A DNA stretch of 64,000 nucleotides. Source: Methylophaga sp. GTDB taxonomy: Bacteria; Pseudomonadota; Gammaproteobacteria; Nitrosococcales; Methylophagaceae. The notes beneath the pieces were generated by a model. That model was given only the letters and a program-made list of their open reading frames with translations, searched no databases and was not told the DNA's origin. Shown here one piece after another: positions 19,180 through 29,400 of the stretch. The position numbers and the translations under genes were made by a program. The stretch is from NCBI RefSeq assembly GCF_009711715.1, contig NZ_VENF01000015.1:32816-96815 (forward strand), in the 5' to 3' direction. Numbering within the stretch: the first letter of the stretch is position 1; every line of letters starts with the position of its first letter.

Positions 19180-20487
19180 TCAGTTTTGCATCAGCCCCGG
19201 CAGCCACAGACTGATTTGCGGGAAAGCAATCATCAGCGCCAGTACCACGATCTGCAGGATGACAAACGGTACGATACCCTTGTAAATGGACTGCAGTTTT
19301 AATGTCGGTGGTGCACTGGCCTTGAGATAGAACAAAGAAAAACCAAACGGCGGGGTCAGGAAGGAGGTTTGCAGGTTCAGTGCTATCAGCAAGGCAAACC
19401 ACAAGGGATCCAGCCCCATATGCACGGCCACGGGGGCAATCACCGGCACCACGATAAAACAGATTTCTATAAAGTCCAGGAAAAAGCCGAGCAGGAATAT
19501 CAACAACATGCTCAGGATCAGGAATGTCCATTTACCGCCGGGCAGACCGCTGAAAATATCCAGAATCAGTTTATCCCCGCCCATCCCGACAAAAACCAGA
19601 CCAAAGGCTGTTGCACCAATAAAGATAATAAAGACCATGCTGGTCAGCCGCGTGGTCTTCTGCATGGCTTCACGCAGATTGTCGAGGTTGAGGCGTTTAT
19701 GCAGCGCTGCCAGCATCATCGCGCCGAGCGCACCGACTGCCGCTGATTCGGTAGGCGAGGCAATGCCGAAAAAGATGGAGCCCAACACCGCGATAATCAG
19801 AAACAGGGGCGGTAGCAGGCTCTTAATCACAGCTAAAGCCAGACTGGTATCAAACGCTTCATTCATATTCATCGCCGGCGCCAGTTCGGGCTTGCGCCAG
19901 GCAACCCAGACGATATAGAGAATATAACCGCCGATAAGTAAAGTACCGGGGATGGTGGCCGCAATAAACAACTCCCCGACCGGGACACCGATGACATCAC
20001 CCAGCAATATCAGAATAATGCTGGGGGGAATGATTTGACCCAGTGTGCCCGAGGCGGCGATGGTGCCGCTGGCGAGTGAGGGTGCATAACCGCGCTTCAG
20101 CATCACCGGCAGGGCTATCACCGCCATCGTCACCACCGAGGCGCCAACCACACCGGTCGTCGCGGCGAGCAGTGCGCCGACTACCACCACAGAGATAGCG
20201 AGGCCGCCGCGCAGCTTGCCGAAAAGCCGCCCCATGGTATCGAGCAGTTCTTCGGCGATGCCGGATTTTTCCAGCAGGACCCCCATAAACACGAACAAGG
20301 GCACAGCCAGCAGCGTGAAGTTGGTCATAATGCCCCAGATCCGAAGCGGCAACAGATTGAAGAAATCCATGCCCAGGAAGAGGCTGCCGAAAGCAAGCGC
20401 AATCGCGCCCAGCGTAAAGGCCACCGGATAGCCTGCCAGCAAAAGCAGGAACAATACGGCGAACATGGCGAGAGCCCAGTATTCCAT
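19180..20487 (-). CDS. dctM: TRAP transporter large permease (DctM type)
   Basis: A 435-residue, about 12-helix membrane protein of the TRAP large-subunit family, which drives solute uptake with a sodium gradient. Visible signatures include VPLFVFMGVLLEKSGIAEELL, GASVVTMAVIALPVMLKRGY and GTLGQIIPPSIILILLGDVIGV. It shares one base with the upstream dctQ gene, so the two are coupled. The periplasmic binding protein (DctP) that sets substrate specificity is not encoded in this window, so the substrate cannot be inferred. Confidence 0.93.
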   Translation of the reverse strand: MEYWALAMFAVLFLLLLAGYPVAFTLGAIALAFGSLFLGMDFFNLLPLRIWGIMTNFTLLAVPLFVFMGVLLEKSGIAEELLDTMGRLFGKLRGGLAISVVVVGALLAATTGVVGASVVTMAVIALPVMLKRGYAPSLASGTIAASGTLGQIIPPSIILILLGDVIGVPVGELFIAATIPGTLLIGGYILYIVWVAWRKPELAPAMNMNEAFDTSLALAVIKSLLPPLFLIIAVLGSIFFGIASPTESAAVGALGAMMLAALHKRLNLDNLREAMQKTTRLTSMVFIIFIGATAFGLVFVGMGGDKLILDIFSGLPGGKWTFLILSMLLIFLLGFFLDFIEICFIVVPVIAPVAVHMGLDPLWFALLIALNLQTSFLTPPFGFSLFYLKASAPPTLKLQSIYKGIVPFVILQIVVLALMIAFPQISLWLPGLMQN

Positions 20488-21011
20488 CAGCGGCTCTCCT
20501 TATGACGTAAAACCTGAATTTGTTTGAGCAGTTCTCCCAGTCCCTGCAGCATCAGCATGACAAAAGCGAGCAAAATCGCGCCTTTGAGCAGGTAACGATG
20601 CGGCAGACCTCCCGGGTCAGGCGAGCCTTCGTTGTAATAGAAAGCGTTTTCGACAAAAGGCCAGGCAGTGAACAGAATCAACAGGCAGAAAGGAAACAGG
20701 AACAGCACGGTGCCCAGAATGTTGATCCAGGCGCGGCCCCGATCAGAGACAAAACTGCTCTGGTAAAGGATGTCTACACGAACATGGTCGTCATGTTTGA
20801 GTGTATAGGCGCCGCCGAGCAGAAACATCAAAGCGAATAAATGCCATTCCAGCTCCTGCAGTGCTACCGATCCCTGCTGGAACAGATAACGCATTGCCAC
20901 GTCATAACAAATCAGTAATACCATGCCCAGGATCAGCCAGGATACGGCTTTACCGGTTGACTCGGTGAATTTGTCGATACCTGCAATCAGGCACGTCGCC
21001 GATAATTTCAT
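20487..21011 (-). CDS. dctQ: TRAP transporter small permease (DctQ type)
   Basis: A 174-residue membrane protein with four predicted helices, the DctQ subunit of a TRAP transporter. Typical features are VSWLILGMVLLICYDVAMRYLF near the N-terminus (in part: CYDVAMRY) and GGAYTLKHDDHVRVDILY in the first loop. The small subunit supports the large permease and docks the binding protein. It is upstream of dctM on the minus strand with a one-base overlap. No dctP gene lies upstream; the next gene is divergent at 21174. Confidence 0.9.
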   Translation of the reverse strand: MKLSATCLIAGIDKFTESTGKAVSWLILGMVLLICYDVAMRYLFQQGSVALQELEWHLFALMFLLGGAYTLKHDDHVRVDILYQSSFVSDRGRAWINILGTVLFLFPFCLLILFTAWPFVENAFYYNEGSPDPGGLPHRYLLKGAILLAFVMLMLQGLGELLKQIQVLRHKESR

Positions 21012-21173
21012 TTCAAATTCATTAATCTTGATTACAATCGGCTAAGTGTCCCACAATCAGGCTTGAAGCTCTAGGGTTTAATGGACTCACAACAGAAGCA
21101 TAAATGCATGGTCAAACGCCCCTCAGGCCAGTGAAGTGGTAAAGTAAAGCAGGACTCTACATGGAGAAAAGCG

Positions 21174-21560
21174 ATGGATAACGAAACCGTCAAAAAAAAC
21201 GTCAGTAACAAAAATCAATGGCTGCGAATTCTTTACATGATTCTGTTTGCCGTCATCCTTTATCTGGTGATGATGCTGGTGACAGTGGTGGTGATTGTTC
21301 AGTTGCTGTTTGCGCTTTTCACCGGCAAACCTAATGAGGATATCGGTGATTTTGCCGATGACCTGTCCAAGTACGTCTATCGTATCGTGGCATTCCTGAC
21401 TTATACCGATGATCGCCGGCCTTTCCCGTTTGATAACTGGGAGCAGGATGATGAGCAGGAAACGAATGACGATGAGGATGATTACTCACAGTCCATGGAA
21501 AATATGGGTGATGCCGGTCAACCGGGCGGTGACCGTCGCAGTGATCCCAATCAAAAATAA
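21174..21560 (+). CDS. DUF4389 family membrane protein
   Basis: A 128-residue protein of the DUF4389 type. It has one or two hydrophobic segments (about 17-46, ILYMILFAVILYLVMMLV), then FTGKPNEDIGDFADDLSKYVYR and AFLTYTDDRRPFPF, which are the recognisable family blocks. An acidic low-complexity tail follows (QDDEQETNDDEDD). Family function is unknown. GGAGAAAAGCG precedes ATG 21174. It reads in the same direction as yaaA, 27 bp downstream. Confidence 0.8.
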   Translation: MDNETVKKNVSNKNQWLRILYMILFAVILYLVMMLVTVVVIVQLLFALFTGKPNEDIGDFADDLSKYVYRIVAFLTYTDDRRPFPFDNWEQDDEQETNDDEDDYSQSMENMGDAGQPGGDRRSDPNQK

Positions 21561-21587
21561 ACAGACAAAAAAGGATAGCAGCCAACC

Positions 21588-22358
21588 ATGTTGATGGTGA
21601 TTTCACCGGCAAAGACGCTGGATTTTGATACCGACCCTGTCACCAAACAAGCCAGTCAGCCACGATTTCTGGATGACTCGGCCAAGCTTATCGACAGACT
21701 GAGAAAGTTGAGCACGACCGATATTGCCAGCCTGATGAAACTCAGTGACAAGCTGGCCGGCCTTAATGCGGCGCGTTATGAATCATGGCAGAGGCCGTTT
21801 ACGGCAGATAATGCCAAGCAGGCGGTGCTGGCATTTAAAGGCGATGTCTATACCGGGCTGGATGCCGAAAGTCTGGATAAAGCCGGCTTTGATTTCGCAC
21901 AAAAGCATCTCCGGATTCTGTCCGGGCTTTACGGTGTGCTTAAACCGCTGGATCTGATTCAGCCTTACCGGCTGGAAATGGGTACCAGGCTCGAGAATCA
22001 GGCCGGTAAAGATCTTTATGCTTTCTGGGGCGACAAGCTGCGGCAATCGCTGCAGCAGGATGAGGGGCTCAAAGATGGTGTGCTGATTAACCTGGCCTCT
22101 AATGAATATTTCAAAGCGGTGCAGGCTAAACAGCTCGATGCCCGCATCATCACACCGGTGTTCAAGGACTGGAAAAACGGTCAGTACAAGATGATCAGTT
22201 TTTATGCCAAGAAAGCCCGTGGTCTGATGAGCCGCTATATCATCGATCACAAATTATCGGAGCCAGAAGCCATTAAACAATTTGACTATGATGGTTACCG
22301 TTTCAATGAAGAAATGTCCAAGGGCGATGACTGGGTATTTATTCGTGACCATGAATAA
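21588..22358 (+). CDS. yaaA: Peroxide stress protein YaaA
   Basis: A 256-residue YaaA (DUF328) protein. In E. coli YaaA limits free intracellular iron during hydrogen peroxide stress and belongs to the OxyR response. The family start [13 protein letters not shown] and blocks [24 protein letters not shown] and [19 protein letters not shown] are intact, as is the end [17 protein letters not shown]. Length matches E. coli YaaA (258). No OxyR site was identified upstream. Confidence 0.95.
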   Translation: MLMVISPAKTLDFDTDPVTKQASQPRFLDDSAKLIDRLRKLSTTDIASLMKLSDKLAGLNAARYESWQRPFTADNAKQAVLAFKGDVYTGLDAESLDKAGFDFAQKHLRILSGLYGVLKPLDLIQPYRLEMGTRLENQAGKDLYAFWGDKLRQSLQQDEGLKDGVLINLASNEYFKAVQAKQLDARIITPVFKDWKNGQYKMISFYAKKARGLMSRYIIDHKLSEPEAIKQFDYDGYRFNEEMSKGDDWVFIRDHE

Positions 22359-22374
22359 CTGATAAGCTTTAACT

Positions 22375-23799
22375 ATGTTTTCAGGGACGAAACAAGGGAT
22401 AAAAAAACCGCTGCTGGCATTACTGTTGCTGGCCGCGGTTTTTCCTGTTCTGGTCGCTGGAGAGCGGCTCACGCTCAGCGCAACAGAGCAGCAATGGCTG
22501 GATTCGATTGAGGTGATCCGTCTGTGCAGTGACCCTGACTGGATGCCTTACGAGGCGATTGGTAAATCCGGGCAGTACATCGGCATCATGTCTGATTTCC
22601 ATGAACTCTGGTCTGATATGATAGCGAAGCCCGTAAAGATCCAGGTCACTGGGAGCTGGGAACAGGCTTTGCAGTTCATGCAACAGAAAAAATGTGATGT
22701 CTTATCCAGCGCCCAGGATCTGCCCAGTCGCCGGCATTACCTAAGTGTCACCCAGCCTTTCATCAACTATCCTTTTGCCGTCGCGACCCAGCCTGATCAG
22801 CAATTTATCATCAACCTGTTGCCGCTGATGGACAAAACCTTTGCCATGGTAAAAGGCTATGCCGGGGTTGAACTCATTCGAAGTCGATACCCGGACATTA
22901 ACCTGAGACTGGTGGATTCGGCACGTGCCGGACTCAAACAGGTTGAAAAAGGCCAGGTCTATGGGTTTATCGATACCGTCCCCAGTATTAACTACCAGAC
23001 ACTGAAACACGGGATCTCGCATATCAAAATCAGTGGTGTGCTGGAACAGTATTATTCCATGTCTGTCGGCGTACGTCGCGATTTACCACTGCTGCTTTCC
23101 ATCTACAACAAAGCCATCACTGAAACTCATGAAGTGGAACGACAGCGGATTCTCAATAACTGGCTGTCACTGGAGTTTGATTACAAAATCAATACAACCC
23201 TCATCTGGCAGGTGCTGGCAGGCGTATTGCTGTTGTCATGCCTGTTTTTTTATCACTATTACACGGTGAAGCGGACCAACCGCCAGTTACAGCTGGCCAA
23301 CCGACAACTGGAACATGTGTCACGTCGGGATCATCTCACCGGTATGCCCAACCGGCTTTATCTGCAGGAGGCATTCGAGTCTGAACTGGAGCGTTATCAT
23401 CGCTACGGTCATGTGTTTTCATTGCTGATACTGGATATCGATCATTTCAAACGCATCAATGACGCCTTCGGTCATGTCGTTGGTGATGAGATCCTGAAAA
23501 GAATCTCGGATCTGCTCACTCAAAATCTGCGCGGTGCTGATATCGCCGGACGTTGGGGCGGAGAAGAGTTTCTGATCCTCTGTCCGGAAACCGATCTGCA
23601 GGGTGCATGGAGGTTGGCCGAACAACTGCGCACACTGATTGGTCAGACCGATTTCGGTATTGATAAGATGAGCATTACAGCCAGTTTGGGGGTGACCGAT
23701 TTCCGGGATGACGAAATGATTGAAGACTGTATCAAGCGGGCAGACCAGGCGCTTTACCGCGCCAAACATCGTGGACGTAACCAGACCATCAGTTTTTAA
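22375..23799 (+). CDS. Membrane diguanylate cyclase with periplasmic SBP_bac_3 sensor
   Basis: A 474-residue protein. The N-terminus is a signal or anchor (LLALLLLAAVFPVLVAG). Residues about 35-265 form a periplasmic solute-binding-like domain (SBP_bac_3: VIRLCSDPDWMPYEAI, then DVLSSAQDLPSRRHYLSVTQPF). One transmembrane helix (about 270-292) leads through a short coiled linker to a GGDEF domain with WGGEEFLILCPE. I-site RGAD sits five residues before GGEEF. This suggests cyclic di-GMP synthesis controlled by a periplasmic small ligand, probably amino-acid-like, but the ligand is unknown. The gene starts 16 bp after yaaA. Confidence 0.93.
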   Translation: MFSGTKQGIKKPLLALLLLAAVFPVLVAGERLTLSATEQQWLDSIEVIRLCSDPDWMPYEAIGKSGQYIGIMSDFHELWSDMIAKPVKIQVTGSWEQALQFMQQKKCDVLSSAQDLPSRRHYLSVTQPFINYPFAVATQPDQQFIINLLPLMDKTFAMVKGYAGVELIRSRYPDINLRLVDSARAGLKQVEKGQVYGFIDTVPSINYQTLKHGISHIKISGVLEQYYSMSVGVRRDLPLLLSIYNKAITETHEVERQRILNNWLSLEFDYKINTTLIWQVLAGVLLLSCLFFYHYYTVKRTNRQLQLANRQLEHVSRRDHLTGMPNRLYLQEAFESELERYHRYGHVFSLLILDIDHFKRINDAFGHVVGDEILKRISDLLTQNLRGADIAGRWGGEEFLILCPETDLQGAWRLAEQLRTLIGQTDFGIDKMSITASLGVTDFRDDEMIEDCIKRADQALYRAKHRGRNQTISF

Positions 23800-23809
23800 T
23801 GGTCCAGTG

Positions 23810-24319
23810 ATGAAACGCCTGTTTTTTGCTTTATGGCCCGATGATCAGACCCGCGCGCAAATTGATGCTTTGAATCATTCCATTGATGAACCCGGCCGCA
23901 AGCTGGTTCCAGACAATCTGCATATCACACTGGTGTTTCTGGGGAATGTGGAGGAGGACATTGCCAGAGCGGTACAGCGTGATGCGGCGATGATTCAGGG
24001 CAGCCCGATTACACTGCAGTTCGATGAACTGGATTACTGGCGGCGGCCGCGTGTGATGTGCCTGACCTGTCACCGACAACCGAAAAATCTCTATTCACTG
24101 GTTAACGCGCTGACAAAAATGCTTGAGTCTTATCCGCTCAGACTCGATAAACGGCATTACCGGGCCCATATCACGCTGGCACGCAAGGCTCAGCGGCGGC
24201 CAGCAAAAAACTTCAAACCGATCACAGTTCATGCGAAGGACTTTGCTCTGGTGGAATCGGTATCGACCGAACGGGGCGTGCGTTATGATGTGCTGGAAAA
24301 ATGGCCGCTGAAGGCCTGA
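23810..24319 (+). CDS. thpR: RNA 2',3'-cyclic phosphodiesterase (2'-5' RNA ligase family)
   Basis: A 169-residue 2H-phosphoesterase of the ThpR/LigT family, which opens RNA 2',3'-cyclic phosphates and can join 2'-5' linkages in vitro. The two catalytic HxT motifs are NLHITLVFLG and RAHITLARKAQ. RLFFALWPDDQ is the usual N-terminus. The frame is open further upstream into the previous gene, but ATG 23810 gives the family N-terminus. It lies ten bases after the cyclase stop and ends one base before the convergent tetR-type gene. Confidence 0.92.
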   Translation: MKRLFFALWPDDQTRAQIDALNHSIDEPGRKLVPDNLHITLVFLGNVEEDIARAVQRDAAMIQGSPITLQFDELDYWRRPRVMCLTCHRQPKNLYSLVNALTKMLESYPLRLDKRHYRAHITLARKAQRRPAKNFKPITVHAKDFALVESVSTERGVRYDVLEKWPLKA

Positions 24320-24970
24320 CTAACCCCGGTGCTGGAAAATAGCCGGCTCAGCTTCCCAGGTTGGTGAGGTGGTGAACCAGTATTCCTGTTTCACGCCCAG
24401 CAGGCGGTACATTCCTTCCGGCAGATCTCTCTTGATAGTCTCGATATCAGGCTGCACATAGGCATAACTCATCACACCATGAATGTAGTGATAAATCAGC
24501 CGGGCCTGCTGTTCCTTATCACCGCTGCGTTCCAGGTAACCGCCGTTATCAAGTGCCTTGATCAGCGCGAGATTGTAGGTGATGGCTTTTTGTGAGAGAT
24601 TTTTCAGCGCTTCGATGACTTTCTCGTCATCGGTGCCAATCTGGGCACCGGCATTGAAGAACGGACAGCCGCGAACGGTATTGTCACTGAGTTTGGAACG
24701 GAACAGAAACTGGATCAGGTTTTCCAGTTGTTCCAGCGGGCTGTTAACCGGAGAGAAGATGTTGTCGAGGTCTTTCTTAATGACTTGCCAGTAGAAAGCG
24801 GTGGCCTCACAGAACAGACTGGCTTTGGACTCAAAGTGGTGATAAAACGCCCCCTTGGTGACACCGGCCTGCTTACAGATCTCATTGACACCGACCACGC
24901 TGTAATTGCTTTGCCAGATCAGCGCCAATGCTGTTTCGAGCAGTTTTTCTTTAGTTTCTATGACAGACAT
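24320..24970 (-). CDS. TetR/AcrR-family repressor, probable local regulator of the RND pump
   Basis: A 216-residue TetR-family regulator. The N-terminal helix-turn-helix is seen as VVGVNEICKQAGVTKGAFYHHFESK (in part), followed by a C-terminal ligand domain of the TetR_C type that includes a GCPF motif (RGCPFFNAGAQ), like AcrR/YcdC-like subfamilies. ATG 24970 (MSVIETKEKLL) is preferred; an alternative ATG is at 25012. It is divergent from the RND efflux genes, and the 302-bp gap carries a palindrome suited to TetR binding. Repression of the pump and itself is inferred. Confidence 0.88.
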   Translation of the reverse strand: MSVIETKEKLLETALALIWQSNYSVVGVNEICKQAGVTKGAFYHHFESKASLFCEATAFYWQVIKKDLDNIFSPVNSPLEQLENLIQFLFRSKLSDNTVRGCPFFNAGAQIGTDDEKVIEALKNLSQKAITYNLALIKALDNGGYLERSGDKEQQARLIYHYIHGVMSYAYVQPDIETIKRDLPEGMYRLLGVKQEYWFTTSPTWEAEPAIFQHRG

Positions 24971-25272
24971 GTTGTTCGCTACATGAAAAATTCTGTCCAG
25001 TATAAATACCATACGGTTTGTGTGACAAGGAAAATGTCATCGCGTGGTCATATTTCCTGCGCAACGATGGAATGCGCTGTATCAGTGAGGTAAAACACAA
25101 TAGTTTTTTATTAACAATAAGATAGTCTTGTTTTTTTGATGCACTATACCCGCGTTTTAGCCTGCAACTTGACGAGCATACCGACCGGTATGTAAGCTTT
25201 CGCATCTGCATTCCGCTCCGGAATGATTTCAAGGAAGGTCAGCGCTGCCAGCAGGGCAGTGGGAGATAACGC
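24971..25272. promoter_or_regulatory. Divergent regulatory region between tetR-type gene and RND operon
   Basis: This 302-bp gap has no gene. It is AT-rich in the middle (around 25095-25145). It holds the strong palindrome at 25177-25192, listed separately, and a weaker inverted repeat ACC-GTAT-GGT (read on the minus strand) near 25005-25016 close to the repressor start. Both would be expected in an autoregulated efflux locus. Promoter hexamers cannot be fixed with certainty; TTGACG at 25169-25174 is a possible -35 for the pump genes. Confidence 0.6.
25177..25192. promoter_or_regulatory. Palindromic TetR-type operator upstream of the efflux genes
   Basis: CATACCGACCGGTATG has perfect six-base arms CATACC / GGTATG around GACC. 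It lies 80 bp before the adaptor start and directly after TTGACG (25169-25174), so a bound repressor would cover the region between -35 and -10. The position between a divergent TetR gene and its RND pump is classic. Binding itself is inferred. Confidence 0.7.
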
Positions 25273-26457
25273 ATGTCAAATACATCATCGAAACGTCAGT
25301 CGCGTGGCTGGTTCAAGCTCAGTTTATTGCTGGTGATCACTGTTGCCGCCGCTGCCGTTTATTTCAACAGCGCCTATAGTGAACAGTCTCAGGAAGCTCC
25401 TGCTGCGGCTGCGCCTCCACCTCCGGTTGCGGAATTTGTCACGGTCACACCGCAGGAAGTGCGTATCTGGACTGGATTTTCCGGACGCCTCAGTGCGGTC
25501 GATATGGCTGAAATCAAGCCACTGGTAGGCGGTGAGTTACAGCAGGTTCTGTTTGAAGATGCGCAAAAAGTGGAAAAAGGCGACCTGTTGTTCGTGATTG
25601 ACCCACGACCCTACCAGGCGGCCGTCAAACGCGCTGAAGCCCAACTGACCTCAGCCCGCTCCCGTGCAAAATTAGCCAAAGATGAATTGGATCGTTCTGA
25701 ACAACTGGTGAAAAAGAAGCTGGTTTCAGAAAGCGTGTTTGATGCGGCTAAAAATGAATTTCAGGTCGCCACAGCGGCGATAGAAGAAGCCAGCAGCGCG
25801 CTTGCCCAGGCGAAGCTGGATTTGGATTATTGCTATATTCGGGCACCGTTTGCCGGTCAGGTCAGCCGTGCAGAGCTGACGGTAGGCAACATCATAGAAA
25901 CCTCACCCAATGCGCCGGTACTGACCACGCTGGTCGCCAATGACAAGCTCTATGCAGAATTTGATATCGATGAGCAAACCTATCTGAGAAGCATGCGTCA
26001 TAGCCAGGGCGATAAAGCGATGCCGGTGGAAATGACGCTGGCCGCCGATACCAGCGTGACTTACCAGGGCAAGATTCACTCATTTGATAATCAGCTTGAT
26101 GTCAGCAGTGGCACAATTCGCGCCAGAGCTATCTTCGATAATACTGATGGCGCGCTGACGCCCGGCATGTATGCCAATGTGCGCCTGGGTACAGCGGAAA
26201 CCCAGTCTGTCTTGCTGATTCCGGAACGGGCTGTGGGCACCAACCAGGATAAGAAGTTCGTCTACGTTATTAATGATAATGATGAAGTCAGCTATCACGA
26301 GGTAACACTCGGCGCCCATCACAAAGGCAGCCGGATCGTGCTGTCGGGTCTGCAGAAAGGTGATCGGGTGGTGGTGAATGGCTTGTCCCATATCCGCCCC
26401 AACAGCAAGGTCACTGCCAAACCTGCCGAGGCTCAACAAGTCGCCGTCACTGAATAA
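25273..26457 (+). CDS. RND efflux periplasmic adaptor subunit (AcrA/MexA-like)
   Basis: A 394-residue membrane-fusion protein. It has an N-terminal anchor helix (about 14-34) with no lipobox Cys, then a Pro/Ala-rich spacer. The lipoyl, hairpin and beta-barrel domains follow: IKPLVGGELQQVLFEDAQKVEKGD (in part: VEKGDLLFVIDPRPYQAAV), a coiled hairpin (about 110-180), then LDYCYIRAPFAGQVSRAELTVG, the typical return strand. It links the inner-membrane pump to an outer-membrane channel. GGGAG precedes ATG 25273. The pump gene is 39 bp downstream. No outer-membrane factor gene follows, so a TolC-like protein elsewhere is presumably shared. Confidence 0.94.
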   Translation: MSNTSSKRQSRGWFKLSLLLVITVAAAAVYFNSAYSEQSQEAPAAAAPPPPVAEFVTVTPQEVRIWTGFSGRLSAVDMAEIKPLVGGELQQVLFEDAQKVEKGDLLFVIDPRPYQAAVKRAEAQLTSARSRAKLAKDELDRSEQLVKKKLVSESVFDAAKNEFQVATAAIEEASSALAQAKLDLDYCYIRAPFAGQVSRAELTVGNIIETSPNAPVLTTLVANDKLYAEFDIDEQTYLRSMRHSQGDKAMPVEMTLAADTSVTYQGKIHSFDNQLDVSSGTIRARAIFDNTDGALTPGMYANVRLGTAETQSVLLIPERAVGTNQDKKFVYVINDNDEVSYHEVTLGAHHKGSRIVLSGLQKGDRVVVNGLSHIRPNSKVTAKPAEAQQVAVTE

Positions 26458-26496
26458 GCGCCTTTCAGCCTGTAGCTTTCTGAACGAAGGAACGCG

Positions 26497-29400
26497 ATGA
26501 ATATATCTAAGTTTTTTGTGGACCGTCCGATCTTTGCCGGCGTCTTGTCCATGCTCATTTTTATTGCCGGTTTGATCTCGATGTTCCAGTTGCCAATCTC
26601 GGAATATCCCGAGGTGGCACCGCCGTCGGTGGTGGTGAATGCTTCATTCCCCGGTGCCAATCCTAAAGTCATTGCCGAGACTGTCGCCCGGCCGTTGGAA
26701 GAACAGCTGAGCGGTGTCGAGAACATGCTGTATATGTTCTCGCAGGCAACATCAGATGGACGCATGACGCTCACCGTAACGTTCAAGATCGGTACTGACC
26801 CCGATCTGGCGCAGCAGATGGTGCAGAACCGGGTTACCCAGGCGACCCCGCGGCTGCCGGAAGTGACCCGGCAACTGGGCGTGACGGTGGTCAAGAGTTC
26901 ACCTGACCTGACAATGGTGGTGCATTTGATCTCGCCCGATAAGCGCTACGATGAGCTGTATCTGCGTAACTATGCACTGATGCATGTGAAGGATGAGCTC
27001 GCCAAAGTCGAGGGCGTTGGTAATGTGCGCCTGTTCGGCTCCGGTGACTATGCGATGCGGATCTGGCTGAATCCGGAGAAAGTGGCTGAAAGAGGACTGA
27101 CAGCCAGTGATGTGGTCAATGCCATTCGCGAACAGAATGTGCAGGTAGCGGCCGGCCTGATAGGTGGCGCGCCGATGGATGATGAGGTTGAGCTGCAATT
27201 ACCGATCAATGCCAAAGGACGTCTGGAAACACCGGAAGAGTTCGAGGAAATCATCATCCGCGCCGGTGACGCCGGGCAGATCACCCGCCTCAAGGATGTC
27301 GCCCGGGTTGAGCTGGAAGCCTCGGAGCACAGCCTTAATTCGATGCTGAATAACCAGCCGGCGGTGGCGATTCCGATCTTCCAGTCGCCCGGCGCCAATG
27401 CGATTCAGATTTCCGATAATGTGCGTGCCACCATGGCCGACCTCAAACAGCGTTTCCCGGAGGGCGTGGATTATGAGGTGGTCTATGATCCCACGGTATT
27501 CGTTAAAGAATCGATCCGCGCGGTCATTAAAACTCTGCTGGAAGCATTGCTGCTGGTGGTCATCGTGGTGGTCGTTTTCCTGCAGACCTGGCGGGCGTCT
27601 CTGATTCCATTGCTTGCCGTGCCGGTATCGATTATCGGTACCTTTGCGGTCATGCACCTGTTCGGCTTTTCGATTAATACCTTATCGCTATTTGGTCTGG
27701 TACTTGCTATCGGTATTGTGGTCGATGACGCCATTGTGGTGGTGGAAAACGTCGAGCGTAACATCGAGTCCGGACTGTCACCGCTGGAAGCAAGTTACCA
27801 GGCCATGCGTGAGGTGAGCGGCCCGATTATTGCCATCTCGCTGACGCTGGTCGCGGTGTTTGTACCGATTGCCTTTGTCAGCGGGCTGACCGGTCAGTTC
27901 TATCAGCAGTTTGCGATGACCATTGCGATTTCAACCGTGATTTCGGCGATTAATTCACTGACCCTGAGCCCGGCATTGTCAGCCCTGCTTCTACGCGCTC
28001 ATGATGCGCCAAAAGACCGGCTGACCAAAGTCATGGATTTTCTGTTCGGCTGGTTCTTTAACTGGTTCAACCGCAGCTTCAAGCGCGCTTCGCATGGTTA
28101 TTCCAATTCGGTGGCTGGTTTGCTGCGTCATAAATCCATTTCGGTTGTGATTTATGCGATTCTGCTTGGTTTCACGGTCTATGGCCTGAATGCGCTGCCG
28201 AAAGGGTTTGTACCGGCGCAGGACAAGCAATATCTCATTAGTTTTGCCCAATTACCGGACGGCGCATCACTGGCGCGGACCGAAGAAGTTATCCGTGAAA
28301 TGGGCCGTATCGCGCTGGAAGAACCGGGCGTCGCTAATGCGGTGCAGTTTCCGGGCCTGTCGGTGAATGGATTTACTAACAGTCCCAGTGCCGGCATCGT
28401 CTTTGTGCCGCTGGATTCCTTTGATGAGCGCACCGACCCCAGTCTGTCAGCCGGGGCGATTGCGGGCCGTTTGCAGGCCAAGTTCGCTCAGATAGAAGAA
28501 GCCTTTATCGCTATTTTCCCGCCGCCTCCGGTACGTGGACTGGGTACAACCGGCGGTTTTAAACTACAGATCGAGGATCGTGCTGATCTGGGTTATGAAA
28601 AACTGGCGGAAGCGGTCGATCAGTCGCTGCAAAAGGCCTGGCAGAGCCCGGCACTGACCAGTGTCTATTCAAACTATGAGATCAATGTACCGCAGTTGTA
28701 TGCCGATCTGGACCGGACCAAGGCCAAGCAGTTGGGCCTTAACGTCAAGGAAATCTTCGACACCATGCAGATTTACCTGGGGTCGTTATATATCAATGAT
28801 TTCAATCAGTTCGGCCGTACCTACCAGGTCATTGCTCAGGCGGATGCGCCTTACCGTAACAGTCCGGATGATGCGCTGAACCTCAAGGTGCGTAATACCC
28901 AGGGTGAGATGGTGCCGCTGGGCAGTGTGATTGAAATGCAGGAAAGTTACGGTCCGGAAAGTGCCGCGCACTACAACGGTTATCTTGCTGCTGACCTGAA
29001 CGGTAACGCCGCCCCCGGCTATTCCAGTGGTCAGGCACAGGATGCTATCAGCAAAATTCTGGAAGAAACCCTGCCGCCGGGTATGGTGTTTGAATGGACG
29101 GATCTGACTTATCAGCAGGTGCTGAGCGGAAATACGGCAATGTATATTTTCCCGCTGTGCCTGCTGCTGGTGTTCCTGGTTTTGGCGGCTCAATACGAGA
29201 GTCTCATTCTGCCGCTGGTGGTCATTACCATCGTACCGTTATCGATTCTGGCCGCCGTCTTTGGTGTCTGGTTGACTGACGGTGACAGTAATATTTTTAC
29301 GCAGATAAGTTTCTTCGTTCTGGCGGGACTGGCAAGTAAAAACGCCATTCTGATAGTTGAGTTTGCCCGGGAACTGGAAATCAACGGCATGCAGACCGTT

